DNA of 27,453 nt from DATEEW01 sp035273665 (GTDB taxonomy: Bacteria; Pseudomonadota; Gammaproteobacteria; Burkholderiales; SG8-39), in the NCBI GenBank assembly GCA_035273665.1, contig DATEOW010000084.1, forward strand, positions 1-27,453, written 5' to 3'. The first letter of the stretch is position 1, and each line of letters starts with the position of its first letter. This document shows positions 14,758 to 23,830 of this stretch, piece after piece. The position numbers and the translations under genes were made by a program. The notes beneath the pieces were generated by a model. It was not told the origin of the DNA. It saw only the letters and a program-made list of their open reading frames with translations, and searched no databases.

Positions 14758-16166
14758 ACTACGACACGACCTTCGTTAAAGGAAAGAAAGCACTGGTGCT
14801 TGGATTAGGAGAATCCGGATTGTCGATGGCGCAGTGGCTGTCACGCCATGGTGCACGGGTGCGTGTCGCCGATTCTCGCGCGACCCCGCCCGGCATGGAT
14901 GACTTGCGCAAGGCGGTGCCGATGATCGAACTAAGCACCGGCGCATTTAAGGACGATCTTCTCGACCAGATCGACTTCATCGCCTTGAGCCCCGGTTTAT
15001 CGCCTGAGGAACCGGTAGTCAAAGCAGGCCGTGCTCGGGGCCTTGAAGTTGTCGGCGATATCGAGCTTTTTGCACGCGCCTTGCCTAAAGTGCATAAACC
15101 GATTGTTATCGCCATTACCGGGACGAATGGTAAAACCACAGTGACGGCATTGACCGCCGCCATGTGTGCGGTGGCGGGTAAAGACACGATCGCGGCGGGC
15201 AATATCAGTCCTGCCGTTTTGAACGCGCTGATGCAGTGCGAGGACGAGCGTCGCAGCCCCGATGTCTGGGTGCTCGAATTGTCCAGCTTCCAATTAGAAA
15301 CCACCGCTTCGCTGCATCCCACGGCTGCGGCCATGCTCAACTTGAGCGAAGACCATCTCGACCGGCATGCCGATATGCCGGCGTATGCCGAAGCAAAAGC
15401 CCGCATTTTTTACGGCGGTGGCGCCCAAGTCCTGAATCGGGATGACCCCTATAGCCGGGGGATGCAAATGCCTGGTCAACGTGCCTTTAGTTTTGGCCTC
15501 GGCCCGGCGTTGAGCAATGAAGACTATGGCCTGCTTAGTATCAAAGGCGAATACTGGTTGGCCCAAGGCATGACGCCGCTGCTGCCCGTAAGCGAAATGA
15601 AATTGGAGGGTTTGCATAACGCGGCGAATGCGCTTGCGGCGCTGGCGTTGGCCCGTGCGGTCGGCCTACCTTTGGCGCCATGTCTCGACGCGCTTAAACA
15701 TTTTGGTGGCTTGCCCCATCGCGTCGAACGAGCGGGAGAAATCGATGGCGTCGTTTTCTACGATGACTCCAAGGGAACAAACGTCGGCTCTACCGTTGCC
15801 GCGCTGAACGGCTTTGCGCGCCAGTTTGCCCACACCGGCAAGCGCGTAGTGCTGATCGCGGGCGGCGAAGGTAAAGCGCAGAATTTTGAGCCTCTCGCCC
15901 CCGCGGTGCATGCAAGTGCGCGCGCCGTGGTTCTTATGGGGCGAGACGCTTCCTTAATCGAAGAGGCTCTCGCCGAGAGCGGCGTGCCTTGTTACCGAGC
16001 GGCAGACATGCATGAAGCGGTACGCATCGCCCGTGGTATTGCCCTGCCGGGTGACGCCGTGCTGCTCTCGCCGGCTTGCGCGAGCTTTGACATGTTTAGA
16101 AACTACAAACATCGCGGCGATGTGTTCGTCGCCGCGGTAAAAGCGCTGACGCATGCAACGCATTAA
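14754..16166 (+). CDS. murD: UDP-MurNAc-L-Ala:D-Glu ligase
   Basis: MurD adds D-glutamate to UDP-MurNAc-L-Ala. The protein shows the N-terminal nucleotide-like fold (KKALVLGLGESGLSMAQWLS), the ATP loop G123-T-N-G-K127-T, the substrate segment LELSSFQLE, and the C-terminal DDSKGTNVGSTVAAL. The frame has no good ATG near the expected start. The ATG at 14670 would add 28 residues read from inside mraY that do not resemble MurD. TTG at 14754 overlaps the mraY stop as TTGA, exactly as at ftsL/ftsI, and gives 470 residues with a family-like N-terminus. No clear ribosome site precedes it, so reinitiation after mraY is likely. The start is therefore inferred. Confidence 0.92.
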   Translation: MNYDTTFVKGKKALVLGLGESGLSMAQWLSRHGARVRVADSRATPPGMDDLRKAVPMIELSTGAFKDDLLDQIDFIALSPGLSPEEPVVKAGRARGLEVVGDIELFARALPKVHKPIVIAITGTNGKTTVTALTAAMCAVAGKDTIAAGNISPAVLNALMQCEDERRSPDVWVLELSSFQLETTASLHPTAAAMLNLSEDHLDRHADMPAYAEAKARIFYGGGAQVLNRDDPYSRGMQMPGQRAFSFGLGPALSNEDYGLLSIKGEYWLAQGMTPLLPVSEMKLEGLHNAANALAALALARAVGLPLAPCLDALKHFGGLPHRVERAGEIDGVVFYDDSKGTNVGSTVAALNGFARQFAHTGKRVVLIAGGEGKAQNFEPLAPAVHASARAVVLMGRDASLIEEALAESGVPCYRAADMHEAVRIARGIALPGDAVLLSPACASFDMFRNYKHRGDVFVAAVKALTHATH

Positions 16167-17310
16167 TCCCAAGCGCAGCGTACTTCCCGACTACGACATC
16201 GGCTTGATGTGGGCAGCGGTTTTACTGCTCACTATCGGCTTGATCATGGTTTATTCGGCTTCTATCGCCATCGCCGACGAAGGTCGCTACACCGGCGGCT
16301 CCGCGACCTGGTTTCTTTCGCGTCACACGATTTTCCTGACGGTGGCGTTGATTGCCGCTGGCTGCGCCTTCCAAGTGCCCATTCGCGTCTGGCAACGCTT
16401 CGCGCCTTGGCTTTTCTTGGCCGGCGTGGCGCTGTTGGCGCTTGTGCTTATCCCGGGCATTGGTCGAGAGGTGAACGGCGCTCGCAGGTGGATCGGTTTG
16501 GGCTTCATCAATTTGCAGCCCTCAGAGTTCATGAAGCTCGCTGCGATTCTCTATGCAGCCGACTACACGGTTCGCAAAAGCGCGCTGATGCATAGTTTCA
16601 AACAGGGCTTGCTGCCCATGTTGGCCGCCATGCTGATCGTGGGTTGGCTCCTCTTGCGCGAGCCGGATTTCGGCGCCTTTGTCGTCATTGTGTCCATCGC
16701 CATGGGCATTCTTTTTCTCGGCGGCATGAATGCGCGCTGGTTTGCCGGGTTGATTTTGACTTGCGGGGCCGGCTTCGTTGCCTTGGTCCTTACTTCGCCG
16801 TATCGGCTGCAGCGTCTATTCGGATTCATGGACCCTTGGGCAGACGCGCTTGGCAAAGGCTATCAACTCTCGCATTCGCTCATCGCTTTCGGGCGCGGCG
16901 AATGGTTTGGTGTCGGCTTAGGCGCAAGCGTCGAGAAGCTTTTTTACTTGCCCGAAGCGCACACCGACTTCCTTCTCGCCGTTATCGCAGAGGAAATGGG
17001 TCTTGTCGGTGTCGTGCTTGTCATCGCGCTCTTCGTTTGGCTAGTCATGCGCGCATTCTCGATCGGGCGGCAAGCCGTGTCCCTAGAGCGACCTTTCTCC
17101 GCGCTCGTCGCTCAAGGTATCGGCATGTGGATCGGAATCCAGGCCTTTATCAATATGGGCGTGAACATGGGTGTGCTACCCACAAAAGGTTTGACGTTGC
17201 CGCTCATGAGTTTCGGGGGCAGCGGCATCTTGGCCAACTGCATTGCGTTGGCCGTGTTGTTCCGTATTGATTTCGAAAATCGACAACTCATGAGGGGTCT
17301 CTCCACATGA
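16153..17310 (+). CDS. ftsW: Septal peptidoglycan polymerase FtsW (SEDS family)
   Basis: FtsW is the glycosyltransferase that polymerises lipid II at the septum with FtsI. The 385-residue protein has about ten hydrophobic helices and SEDS signatures: LIMVYSASIAIA near the N-terminus, GREVNGARRWIGLGFINLQPSEFMKL, the large loop with LPEAHTDFLLAVIAEEMG, and the C-terminal NMGVNMGVLPTKGLTLP followed by SFGGSGIL. It starts at 16153, 14 bases inside the end of murD, and its stop overlaps murG as ATGA. Confidence 0.96.
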   Translation: MQRINPKRSVLPDYDIGLMWAAVLLLTIGLIMVYSASIAIADEGRYTGGSATWFLSRHTIFLTVALIAAGCAFQVPIRVWQRFAPWLFLAGVALLALVLIPGIGREVNGARRWIGLGFINLQPSEFMKLAAILYAADYTVRKSALMHSFKQGLLPMLAAMLIVGWLLLREPDFGAFVVIVSIAMGILFLGGMNARWFAGLILTCGAGFVALVLTSPYRLQRLFGFMDPWADALGKGYQLSHSLIAFGRGEWFGVGLGASVEKLFYLPEAHTDFLLAVIAEEMGLVGVVLVIALFVWLVMRAFSIGRQAVSLERPFSALVAQGIGMWIGIQAFINMGVNMGVLPTKGLTLPLMSFGGSGILANCIALAVLFRIDFENRQLMRGLST

Positions 17311-18377
17311 GTAAAACAATACTCATCATGGCGGGCGGCACGGGTGGGCACGTTATGCCCGCGCTCGCTGTCGCCAAATATTTGAGCGAGCAGGGATGGC
17401 GGATTGTCTGGCTCGGCGTGCCGGGCAGCATGGAGGCCGACTTGGTTCCCAAACATGGATATGAAATGGCTTGGGTACGGTTCTCGGGTGTGCGCGGCAA
17501 AGGCTTGCTTACCAAATTGATGTTGCCCTGGAATCTCCTCGTCGCCTTTGCGCAATGCGCGAAGATCCTACGCAGCTTGCGACCCAATGTTGTCCTGGGG
17601 ATGGGAGGGTATGTCACTTTCCCAGGCGGAATGATGGCCGTGCTGTTTGGCCGGCCTCTCATCGTGCACGAACAAAACGCGGTGGCGGGTCTTGCCAATC
17701 GGGTTCTCGCGCTTGTCGCCGACAAAGTGCTGGTTGCGTTCCCCAACGTCTTGCCCAAGAGCGAATTCGTCGGTAATCCCGTGCGCGATGAAATTTTGAA
17801 CGTCGCGCCACCTGCACTGCGCTTTGCCGGTAGAAGCGGTCCGCTACGAATGCTGGTGGTTGGAGGCAGTTTGGGTGCGCAGGCTTTGAACGAAGTCGTC
17901 CCGCAAGCGCTCGCCTTGTTGACGGACGATAAGCGGCCGACGGTATTGCATCAGTCGGGAAAACGAAATATCGACGGCCTTAAGAGCCACTACACAGAAG
18001 CTCGCGTCGACGCAGACGCAGTGGCTTTCATCGATGACATGGCGGGTGCTTATGCCGACGCCGACGTTGTCATTTGTCGAGCCGGCGCGATGACCATCGC
18101 AGAACTTGCAGCGGTAGGCGTTGCGAGCGTGCTGGTGCCCTTCCCGTATGCGGTGGATGACCACCAAAGTGTCAATGCCCGCTATCTCACCGATGTAGGT
18201 GCCGCGGTCATGATTCAACAGCAGGATTTAGGCGCGGTGCGTCTCGCCTCCGTGTTGCTCGAATTCACGCGCGAGAAATTGCTGCTCATGGCAGAACGGG
18301 CTCGCGCCATGGCGAAACCAGAAGCCACGCGCGTCGTGGCCGAGGCCTGCGCGGCTCACGCAAAAGAGCGAGCATGA
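17307..18377 (+). CDS. murG: UDP-GlcNAc:lipid I GlcNAc transferase (lipid II synthase)
   Basis: MurG adds N-acetylglucosamine to lipid I on the cytoplasmic face of the inner membrane. The 356-residue product begins MSKTILIMAGGTGGHVMPAL, with the first glycine-rich loop, followed by VLGMGGYVTFPGG. The C-terminal domain has VVGGSLGAQALNE, then ICRAGAMTIAELAAVGVASVLVPFPYAVDDHQ, the donor-nucleotide site of the family. It is coupled on both sides by ATGA overlaps with ftsW and murC. Confidence 0.97.
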   Translation: MSKTILIMAGGTGGHVMPALAVAKYLSEQGWRIVWLGVPGSMEADLVPKHGYEMAWVRFSGVRGKGLLTKLMLPWNLLVAFAQCAKILRSLRPNVVLGMGGYVTFPGGMMAVLFGRPLIVHEQNAVAGLANRVLALVADKVLVAFPNVLPKSEFVGNPVRDEILNVAPPALRFAGRSGPLRMLVVGGSLGAQALNEVVPQALALLTDDKRPTVLHQSGKRNIDGLKSHYTEARVDADAVAFIDDMAGAYADADVVICRAGAMTIAELAAVGVASVLVPFPYAVDDHQSVNARYLTDVGAAVMIQQQDLGAVRLASVLLEFTREKLLLMAERARAMAKPEATRVVAEACAAHAKERA

Positions 18378-19792
18378 AGCACAAGGTCAAACACATCCAT
18401 TTCGTTGGCATCGGTGGCTCGGGTATGAGTGGCATCGCCGAAGTCTTGGTGAACCTTGGCTACAAGGTTACAGGGTCGGACCTTGCGTCGAATGCCGCTA
18501 CGGAACGTCTGGTTTCGCTCGGTGCGCGAGTCATGCTCGGCCACGCGAGGGAACACGTCGCAGGTGCGGACGCGGTTGTGGTGTCGACCGCAGTGAAGTC
18601 GGATAACCCAGAAGTGATGTTGGCACGAAGCAAACGCATTCCAGTCGTACCGCGCGCGCTCATGCTCGCCGAGTTGATGAGACTAAAACAAGGTGTCGCC
18701 ATCGCCGGTACCCACGGCAAAACGACGACGACAAGTCTGGTCGCGAGTGTTCTGGCCGAAGGCGGTCTCGATCCTACCTTTGTGATCGGCGGGCGTTTAA
18801 CGAAAGCCGCGTCGAATGCTCGGCTTGGAACAGGTGAGTTCATTGTCGTCGAAGCCGATGAGTCCGACGCATCCTTCCTGCATCTGCAGCCGGTGATTGC
18901 TGTCGTGACCAATATCGACGCCGATCACATGGAGACCTATCACCACGATTTCGCGCAGTTGAAGCAGGCGTTCATCAATTTCCTGCAGAACCTGCCTTTC
19001 TACGGCAGCGCTGTGTTGTGCATCGACGATCCGTATGTGCGCGAGATTCTGCCATTTGTGTCCAAGTACATCGTCAGCTACGGCTTTGGCACGGATGCCA
19101 TGGTGCGCGCTGAAGACGTCGCACACCACGACGGCGCCATGCATTTCCGGGCACTCCGCGAGGGCGAAAAAGCGCTCGAAGTGAAGCTCAACTTGCCGGG
19201 CCGTCACAATGTGTTGAATGCATTGGCAGCCATCGCCATCGGTACGGAGTTGGGGGTCAGCGACGAAGCGATTGTGAAAGCGCTCGGCGAATTCCACGGC
19301 GTGGGCCGGCGTTTCCAGCGTTACGGCGATATTCCTTTGCCGGGCGGCGGCTGCTTCACGCTTATAGACGACTACGGCCATCACCCGGCCGAAATGCAGG
19401 CGACGCTCGAAGCGGCGCGCGGCGCCTTCCCAGGACGTCGACTGCTCCTGGTTTTCCAACCGCACCGCTACACGCGCACTCGGGATCTATTCGAAGACTT
19501 CGTGAGCGTGATGTCGAGCGCCGATGCCTTGGTATTGAGTGAAGTCTACGCCGCCGGTGAGCCACCCATCGTGGCTGCGGACGGACGTGCGCTCGCACGT
19601 GCGCTGCGCGTGGCGGGCAAGATCGAGCCGGTTTTTATCGAGAACATCGCCGATCTGCCTGAAGCGGTAATGCAGGCGGCGCAAGACGGTGATGTGGTGT
19701 TGAGCATGGGTGCGGGATCGATAGGCGGTGTGCCCGCTCAAATTTCGCAGATTGGTCAGCGGCAGCGCGCGGCAGGTTCAGGATGCAAATGA
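18374..19792 (+). CDS. murC: UDP-MurNAc:L-alanine ligase
   Basis: MurC adds the first amino acid, L-alanine, to UDP-MurNAc. The 472-residue protein has the N-terminal IHFVGIGGSGMSGIAEVL loop, the ATP loop G112-T-H-G-K116-T-T-T, VEADESDASFLHLQP, and the C-terminal segment IDDYGHHPAEMQATLEAAR with VFQPHRYTRTRDLFEDF. The GTHGK rather than GTNGK form is typical of MurC. It overlaps murG by four bases and murB by ten. Confidence 0.97.
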   Translation: MKHKVKHIHFVGIGGSGMSGIAEVLVNLGYKVTGSDLASNAATERLVSLGARVMLGHAREHVAGADAVVVSTAVKSDNPEVMLARSKRIPVVPRALMLAELMRLKQGVAIAGTHGKTTTTSLVASVLAEGGLDPTFVIGGRLTKAASNARLGTGEFIVVEADESDASFLHLQPVIAVVTNIDADHMETYHHDFAQLKQAFINFLQNLPFYGSAVLCIDDPYVREILPFVSKYIVSYGFGTDAMVRAEDVAHHDGAMHFRALREGEKALEVKLNLPGRHNVLNALAAIAIGTELGVSDEAIVKALGEFHGVGRRFQRYGDIPLPGGGCFTLIDDYGHHPAEMQATLEAARGAFPGRRLLLVFQPHRYTRTRDLFEDFVSVMSSADALVLSEVYAAGEPPIVAADGRALARALRVAGKIEPVFIENIADLPEAVMQAAQDGDVVLSMGAGSIGGVPAQISQIGQRQRAAGSGCK

Positions 19793-20715
19793 CCGAACCC
19801 CTTTACTTCGCCGCTGATTTGCCCGGAGAGTTGCTGGTCAACGAGTCGATGGCTAAGCACGTGAGTTGGCGTGCCGGCGGTCCGGCGAAGCGCGCGTACC
19901 TTCCCCAAGGTCTGCAAGACCTGGGCGACTTCCTGCGTGCGTTGCCGGCGAACGAACCGATCTGCTTTGTTGGATTGGGCAGCAACCTGCTTGTCCGGGA
20001 CGGCGGTTTCGAGGGGAGCGTCGTGCTGATGCACGATACACAGGCGCATATCGCATTCGAGCACGGGCTTATTTATGCAGAAGCGGGCGCCGCCAGTCCG
20101 AAGGTCGCTCGTTTCACCGCGCTTGAAGGCTATGAAGGAGCCGAGTTTCTGGCGGGCATTCCAGGCAGCATAGGTGGAGCGCTGGCCATGAATGCAGGTT
20201 GTTACGGCAGCGAAACTTGGAATCACGTTGCGCGTGTGCAAACGATTCGGCGCGACGGCACGGTGCTTGAACGCCTGCCCGGGGACTTCGATATCGCTTA
20301 TCGCCACGTGCAACTCAAAGGCGGCGACAAGATAGGCGAGGATGAATGGTTTGTCGGCGCTTATTTCCGTTTCCCACGAGGCAATGCCGAGCAAGCACGC
20401 GCTCGCATCAAGACATTGCTCGACCAGCGCGCGGCGACGCAGCCGCTCAATTTACCGAACGCCGGCTCTGTGTTTCGCAATCCGCCCGGCGATCACGCCG
20501 CGCGCTTGATTGAAGCTTGCGGCCTCAAGGGCTATGGCATTGGCGGTGCCCGCATTTCGGAAAAGCACGCCAACTTCATCGTCAATCCCCGCGGACAAGC
20601 GAAGGCCGCAGACATTGAGGCGCTCATCGCACACGCGCGCAGTACGGTGCAAGAGCGGCTCGGCATCACACTGGTGCCCGAAGTCCGCATCGTAGGCAAG
20701 GAACTTCAAGCATGA
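19783..20715 (+). CDS. murB: UDP-N-acetylenolpyruvoylglucosamine reductase
   Basis: MurB reduces UDP-GlcNAc-enolpyruvate to UDP-MurNAc with NADPH and bound FAD. The 310-residue protein shows the FAD-binding opening SWRAGGPAKRAYLPQ, FVGLGSNLLVRDGG, and EFLAGIPGSIGGALAMNAGCYG. The C-terminal proton donor is S229 in AGSVFRNPPGDHAARLIE, and the final VPEVRIVG supplies the conserved Glu. The length and the SVFRNP form point to the shorter type II MurB class rather than the E. coli type. A second ATG two codons later (19789) is possible. The stop overlaps ddl as ATGA. Confidence 0.96.
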   Translation: MQMTEPLYFAADLPGELLVNESMAKHVSWRAGGPAKRAYLPQGLQDLGDFLRALPANEPICFVGLGSNLLVRDGGFEGSVVLMHDTQAHIAFEHGLIYAEAGAASPKVARFTALEGYEGAEFLAGIPGSIGGALAMNAGCYGSETWNHVARVQTIRRDGTVLERLPGDFDIAYRHVQLKGGDKIGEDEWFVGAYFRFPRGNAEQARARIKTLLDQRAATQPLNLPNAGSVFRNPPGDHAARLIEACGLKGYGIGGARISEKHANFIVNPRGQAKAADIEALIAHARSTVQERLGITLVPEVRIVGKELQA

Positions 20716-21635
20716 ATCGCATGGGGAAAGTCGCGGTGTTATTAGGTGGCCCATCGTCCGAGCGGGAGATTTCGTTGATGTCCGGCCAGGCTGTATTGCA
20801 GGCTTTGCGCTCGCAAGGCGTCGATGCACACGCCTTCGATCCTGCCGCACGCCCGCTTGCTGATCTCGCGCTGGAAGGTTTCGATCGCGTCTTCATTGCC
20901 TTGCATGGCCGCTTCGGCGAAGACGGTACCGTGCAAGGCGCACTCGAAACGATGAGCATTCCCTACACCGGTAGCGGTGTAATGGCCTCTGCCTTAGCGA
21001 TGGATAAGTGGCGTACCAAGCTGCTTTGGTTGCAAGGCGGTCTGCCCACACCGAGCTACCGAGTCCTAACGGCAAAAAGCGATTGGGCGCAAGTGATGAA
21101 CGATCTTGGCGCCTCAGTGATGGTGAAGCCCGCACATGAAGGTTCGTCCATCGGCATAACAAAGGCGAGTGATGCGCAAAGCCTCGCTGCGGCCTATGAA
21201 GCTGCGGCAAAACTCGATTCGCTCGTGATCGCCGAGCAGTTTATTGCGGGCGCGGAACTCACCGCGGCGGTACTGGGCGATCAGGCCTTACCCCTCGTGC
21301 GTATTGAAGCACCCAGCGGAAATTACGATTACCAGAATAAGTATTTCACCGACGAGGTGCGCTACCACTGTCCGGCGGGCCTTCCTCCGGCCCTCGAAGC
21401 GCGCATTCAAGCGGTCGCCGTAGACGCATTCCGCCTTCTCGGTTGTCGAGGATGGGCGCGCGCCGATGTGATGCTGGATGCCAACGACGAGCCTTGGCTG
21501 TTGGAAATGAATACGTCGCCGGGGATGACCAGCCACAGTCTTGTCCCCATGGCTGCACGCGAGGCGGGCATTGCGTTTGAGGAGCTCTGCCTCCGTATCC
21601 TTGATATGGCGGCGACAGAAGGGGCGCGCAAATAA
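20712..21635 (+). CDS. ddl: D-alanine:D-alanine ligase
   Basis: Ddl joins two D-alanines for use by MurF. The 307-residue ATP-grasp protein contains GGPSSEREISLMSGQAV (first D-Ala site), HGRFGEDGTVQGALE, VKPAHEGSSIG, the loop NYDYQNKYF, whose tyrosine is the family mark of D-Ala-D-Ala rather than D-Ala-D-lactate ligases, and EMNTSPGMTSHSLVP near the end with the metal ligands. It corresponds in position and length to DdlB in dcw clusters. Its stop and the ftsQ start share one base (TAATG). Confidence 0.96.
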   Translation: MNRMGKVAVLLGGPSSEREISLMSGQAVLQALRSQGVDAHAFDPAARPLADLALEGFDRVFIALHGRFGEDGTVQGALETMSIPYTGSGVMASALAMDKWRTKLLWLQGGLPTPSYRVLTAKSDWAQVMNDLGASVMVKPAHEGSSIGITKASDAQSLAAAYEAAAKLDSLVIAEQFIAGAELTAAVLGDQALPLVRIEAPSGNYDYQNKYFTDEVRYHCPAGLPPALEARIQAVAVDAFRLLGCRGWARADVMLDANDEPWLLEMNTSPGMTSHSLVPMAAREAGIAFEELCLRILDMAATEGARK

Positions 21636-22393
21636 TGTGGGACAACCCCGGCCTTCTCAATGCATTGGCAAACCTGTTCTACGCAGTGGCCGCATTCATT
21701 TTGCTCTGCATCGCAATTCTAAGCACGCTGAACTCATCCCTTTTCCCGCTGCGCACGCTCGTCGTAGAAGGGGAGATACAGCATGTCGATGCGCAGGCGC
21801 TAAGCGAAGCCATCGCCGGAAAAGTGCAAAGCAACTTCTTTGCCGTCGATCTGGAGGCGGTGCGAGCTGCGCTGGAACAAATGCCATGGGTCCGGCGTGC
21901 GCATGTCCGGCGTCAATGGCCCGATCGTCTGCAAGTGACCTTGGAAGAGCATGTCGCTGTGGCGCGATGGGGCGAGAAAAAAGATGGCGATCAGCTGGTG
22001 AATCGCTATGGCGAAATCTTTATCGGTCGCAGTACGGCAATTCTGCCGCGCTTTGTCGGTCCGCTGGGCAGTGAGATGGAAGTCGCCCGACATTACGTCG
22101 ACTTCAGTCAAAGCCTTGCTCCGTTGCATGCGGCGATTACGCAGATCGATCTATCCGAACGTTCGGCATGGCAACTCAAGATCGCGATGAAAGATCAACC
22201 GGCGTTGACACTCATGCTTGGCCGGAGTGAAGCCGACAAACAAACGGTGCATCAGCGCCTACAGCGTTTCGTCGCCTACTACCCGCGGGTTCAATCACGG
22301 CTCAACCGGAGCTTGCAATACGTCGATCTACGTTATCTCAACGGTTTTGCCGTGCGGGTGCCGGAGATCGCGCTGAAGGCGGGGAACGTATAA
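21635..22393 (+). CDS. ftsQ: Cell division protein FtsQ
   Basis: FtsQ is a bitopic inner-membrane protein that recruits FtsL and FtsB to the division site. The 252-residue protein has a membrane helix at about residues 9-31, then the POTRA domain (TLVVEGEIQHVDAQALSEAI to the segment MPWVRRAHVRRQWPDRLQV), and the beta domain with EEHVAVARWG and, near the end, YVDLRYLNGFAVR. It begins on the last base of the ddl stop and ends two bases before ftsA. Confidence 0.95.
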   Translation: MWDNPGLLNALANLFYAVAAFILLCIAILSTLNSSLFPLRTLVVEGEIQHVDAQALSEAIAGKVQSNFFAVDLEAVRAALEQMPWVRRAHVRRQWPDRLQVTLEEHVAVARWGEKKDGDQLVNRYGEIFIGRSTAILPRFVGPLGSEMEVARHYVDFSQSLAPLHAAITQIDLSERSAWQLKIAMKDQPALTLMLGRSEADKQTVHQRLQRFVAYYPRVQSRLNRSLQYVDLRYLNGFAVRVPEIALKAGNV

Positions 22394-22395
22394 AA

Positions 22396-23646
22396 ATGAA
22401 AGCGTCCATGAGACCGGCAAGTAAAGACAATAAGAACCTGATCATCGGTTTGGATATCGGGACATCCAAAGTGGTGGCCTTGGTTGCGGATGTGCAACCG
22501 GACGGCAAGCTCGACATCATCGGCATGGGCTCGCATGAATCCAAGGGCTTAAAAAAAGGCGTGGTGGTGAATATCGAAGCCACCGTGAACGCGATTCAGC
22601 GCGCGCTGGAAGAAGCGGAGCTGATGGCCGACTGCAAGATCCAGAGCGTGTTCACCGGTATTGCGGGTAGCCATATCCGCAGCTTCAACTCGACTGGCAT
22701 GGTCGCCATCAAAGATAAAGAAGTGACGAGCATCGATGTGGATCGTGCTATCGAAACAGCGCGCGCCATGCCGATTCCGACCGACCAACAGGTGCTGCAC
22801 ATCCTGACACAGGAATTCGTCATTGACGGTCAGGACGGGATTCGCGAGCCGCTTGGCATGAGCGGCGTGCGCTTGGAAGTGAAAGTTCATATCGTCACCG
22901 GTGCGGTGTCGGCGGCGCAAAACATCGTGAAATGCGTGCGCCGCTGTGGCCTCGAGGTGTCCGATCTCATTCTGCAGCCGCTTGCTTCCAGCATAGCGGT
23001 GCTTTCCGAAGACGAAAAAGAGCTCGGTGTGTGCTTGGTGGATATCGGCGGCGGTACGACTGACATCGCCGTATTCCGTGAAGGTGCGATTCGGCATACG
23101 GCGGTGATTCCGATCGCGGGCGATCAAGTTACCGCTGACATCGCCATGGCTTTGCGCACGCCGACGCCCGAAGCCGAGCTCATCAAGATTCGTCACGGCT
23201 GCGCGCTGCGCCAGCTTGCGGATCCGAACGAAGTGGTGGAAGTGCCGGGGCTCGGCGATCGAGGGCCGCGTCAGCTTTCTCGTCAAACGCTCGCGGAAGT
23301 CATCGAACCGCGTATCGAAGAGCTTTACTCGCTTATCCAGCAAGTGCTCCGCCAATCCGGTTTCGAGGACTTGCTGTCCTCCGGGATCGTGCTCACCGGC
23401 GGGTCCTCGGTCATGCAGGGCATGGTTGAGCTTGGCGAAGAGATATTCCATATGCCGGTGCGCTTAGGCGTGCCGCGCTACATGGGCGGTTTGGCGGACG
23501 TTGTGCAAAACCCCAGATACGCGACAGCCATGGGCTTGTTGCTCGAAGGCAAATCGCAATTCGAGCGTGGCGTGATCGCGCGCCACTCGGGAAGCGTGAA
23601 AGACACCGTGCGTCGGATGCGCGAGTGGTTTCAAAAGAATTTTTGA
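22396..23646 (+). CDS. ftsA: Cell division protein FtsA (actin-like membrane tether)
   Basis: FtsA binds ATP, polymerises and anchors FtsZ to the membrane. The 416-residue protein has the actin-fold phosphate loops LIIGLDIGTSKVVALV (residues ~15-30) and CLVDIGGGTTDIAVF (~210-225), the 1C domain between them, and VLTGGSSVMQGM. It ends with an amphipathic helix, VRRMREWFQKNF, the membrane-targeting sequence of the family. GGGGA lies about ten bases before the ATG. A 184-base gap follows before ftsZ, and the stop codon itself lies in a hairpin. Confidence 0.96.
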   Translation: MKASMRPASKDNKNLIIGLDIGTSKVVALVADVQPDGKLDIIGMGSHESKGLKKGVVVNIEATVNAIQRALEEAELMADCKIQSVFTGIAGSHIRSFNSTGMVAIKDKEVTSIDVDRAIETARAMPIPTDQQVLHILTQEFVIDGQDGIREPLGMSGVRLEVKVHIVTGAVSAAQNIVKCVRRCGLEVSDLILQPLASSIAVLSEDEKELGVCLVDIGGGTTDIAVFREGAIRHTAVIPIAGDQVTADIAMALRTPTPEAELIKIRHGCALRQLADPNEVVEVPGLGDRGPRQLSRQTLAEVIEPRIEELYSLIQQVLRQSGFEDLLSSGIVLTGGSSVMQGMVELGEEIFHMPVRLGVPRYMGGLADVVQNPRYATAMGLLLEGKSQFERGVIARHSGSVKDTVRRMREWFQKNF

Positions 23647-23661
23647 GCGGCGGAGCCGCTC
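23645..23661 (+). other. Hairpin overlapping the ftsA stop codon
   Basis: GAGCGGC (23645-23651), a GGA loop and GCCGCTC (23655-23661) form a perfect 7-bp GC-rich stem that begins within the ftsA stop codon (23644-23646). No T-run follows, so it is not a standard terminator; it may mark an mRNA processing or stability boundary. Confidence 0.55.
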
Positions 23662-23710
23662 AAGCAAGAACCTTGTCGCCGGGGAAGCCGGTGGCGAGTG
23701 CTGAGGCAGT

Positions 23711-23795
23711 GAGGAGTGAAGAGTGAGACCTGAGGTGTGCAAGGCGCAGTGGAGGCGACAAGAACAGCCGCCCCTCGTTTCACCCTTCACCCTTC
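23711..23795. repeat. Imperfect inverted repeat of simple-sequence type between ftsA and ftsZ
   Basis: The left arm (23711-23735) is built from GTGA/AGAG-type units, and the right arm (23773-23795) holds the units CACCCTT repeated in the opposite sense. Aligned as reverse complements, most positions pair over about 23 bases, with a loop of about 37 bases. It has the look of dispersed intergenic repeats seen in many proteobacteria, but only one copy is in the window. It could form a long hairpin in the ftsZ leader. Confidence 0.5.
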
Positions 23796-23830
23796 GCCAT
23801 TAATGTTGTTTTATTCAATGGAGAAATGGA

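Noticed and set aside
14759..15406. Open frame of 215 codons on the minus strand opposite murD
   Set aside because: Ser/Ala/Thr-rich shadow of murD with no motif.
18797..19465. Open frame of 222 codons on the minus strand opposite murC
   Set aside because: Antisense to conserved murC motifs, with shadow-frame composition and no recognisable domain or ribosome site.
22549..23451. Open frame of 300 codons on the minus strand opposite ftsA
   Set aside because: It lies wholly antisense to a clear ftsA, is rich in His and Arg as expected for a shadow frame in GC-rich coding DNA, and shows no domain.
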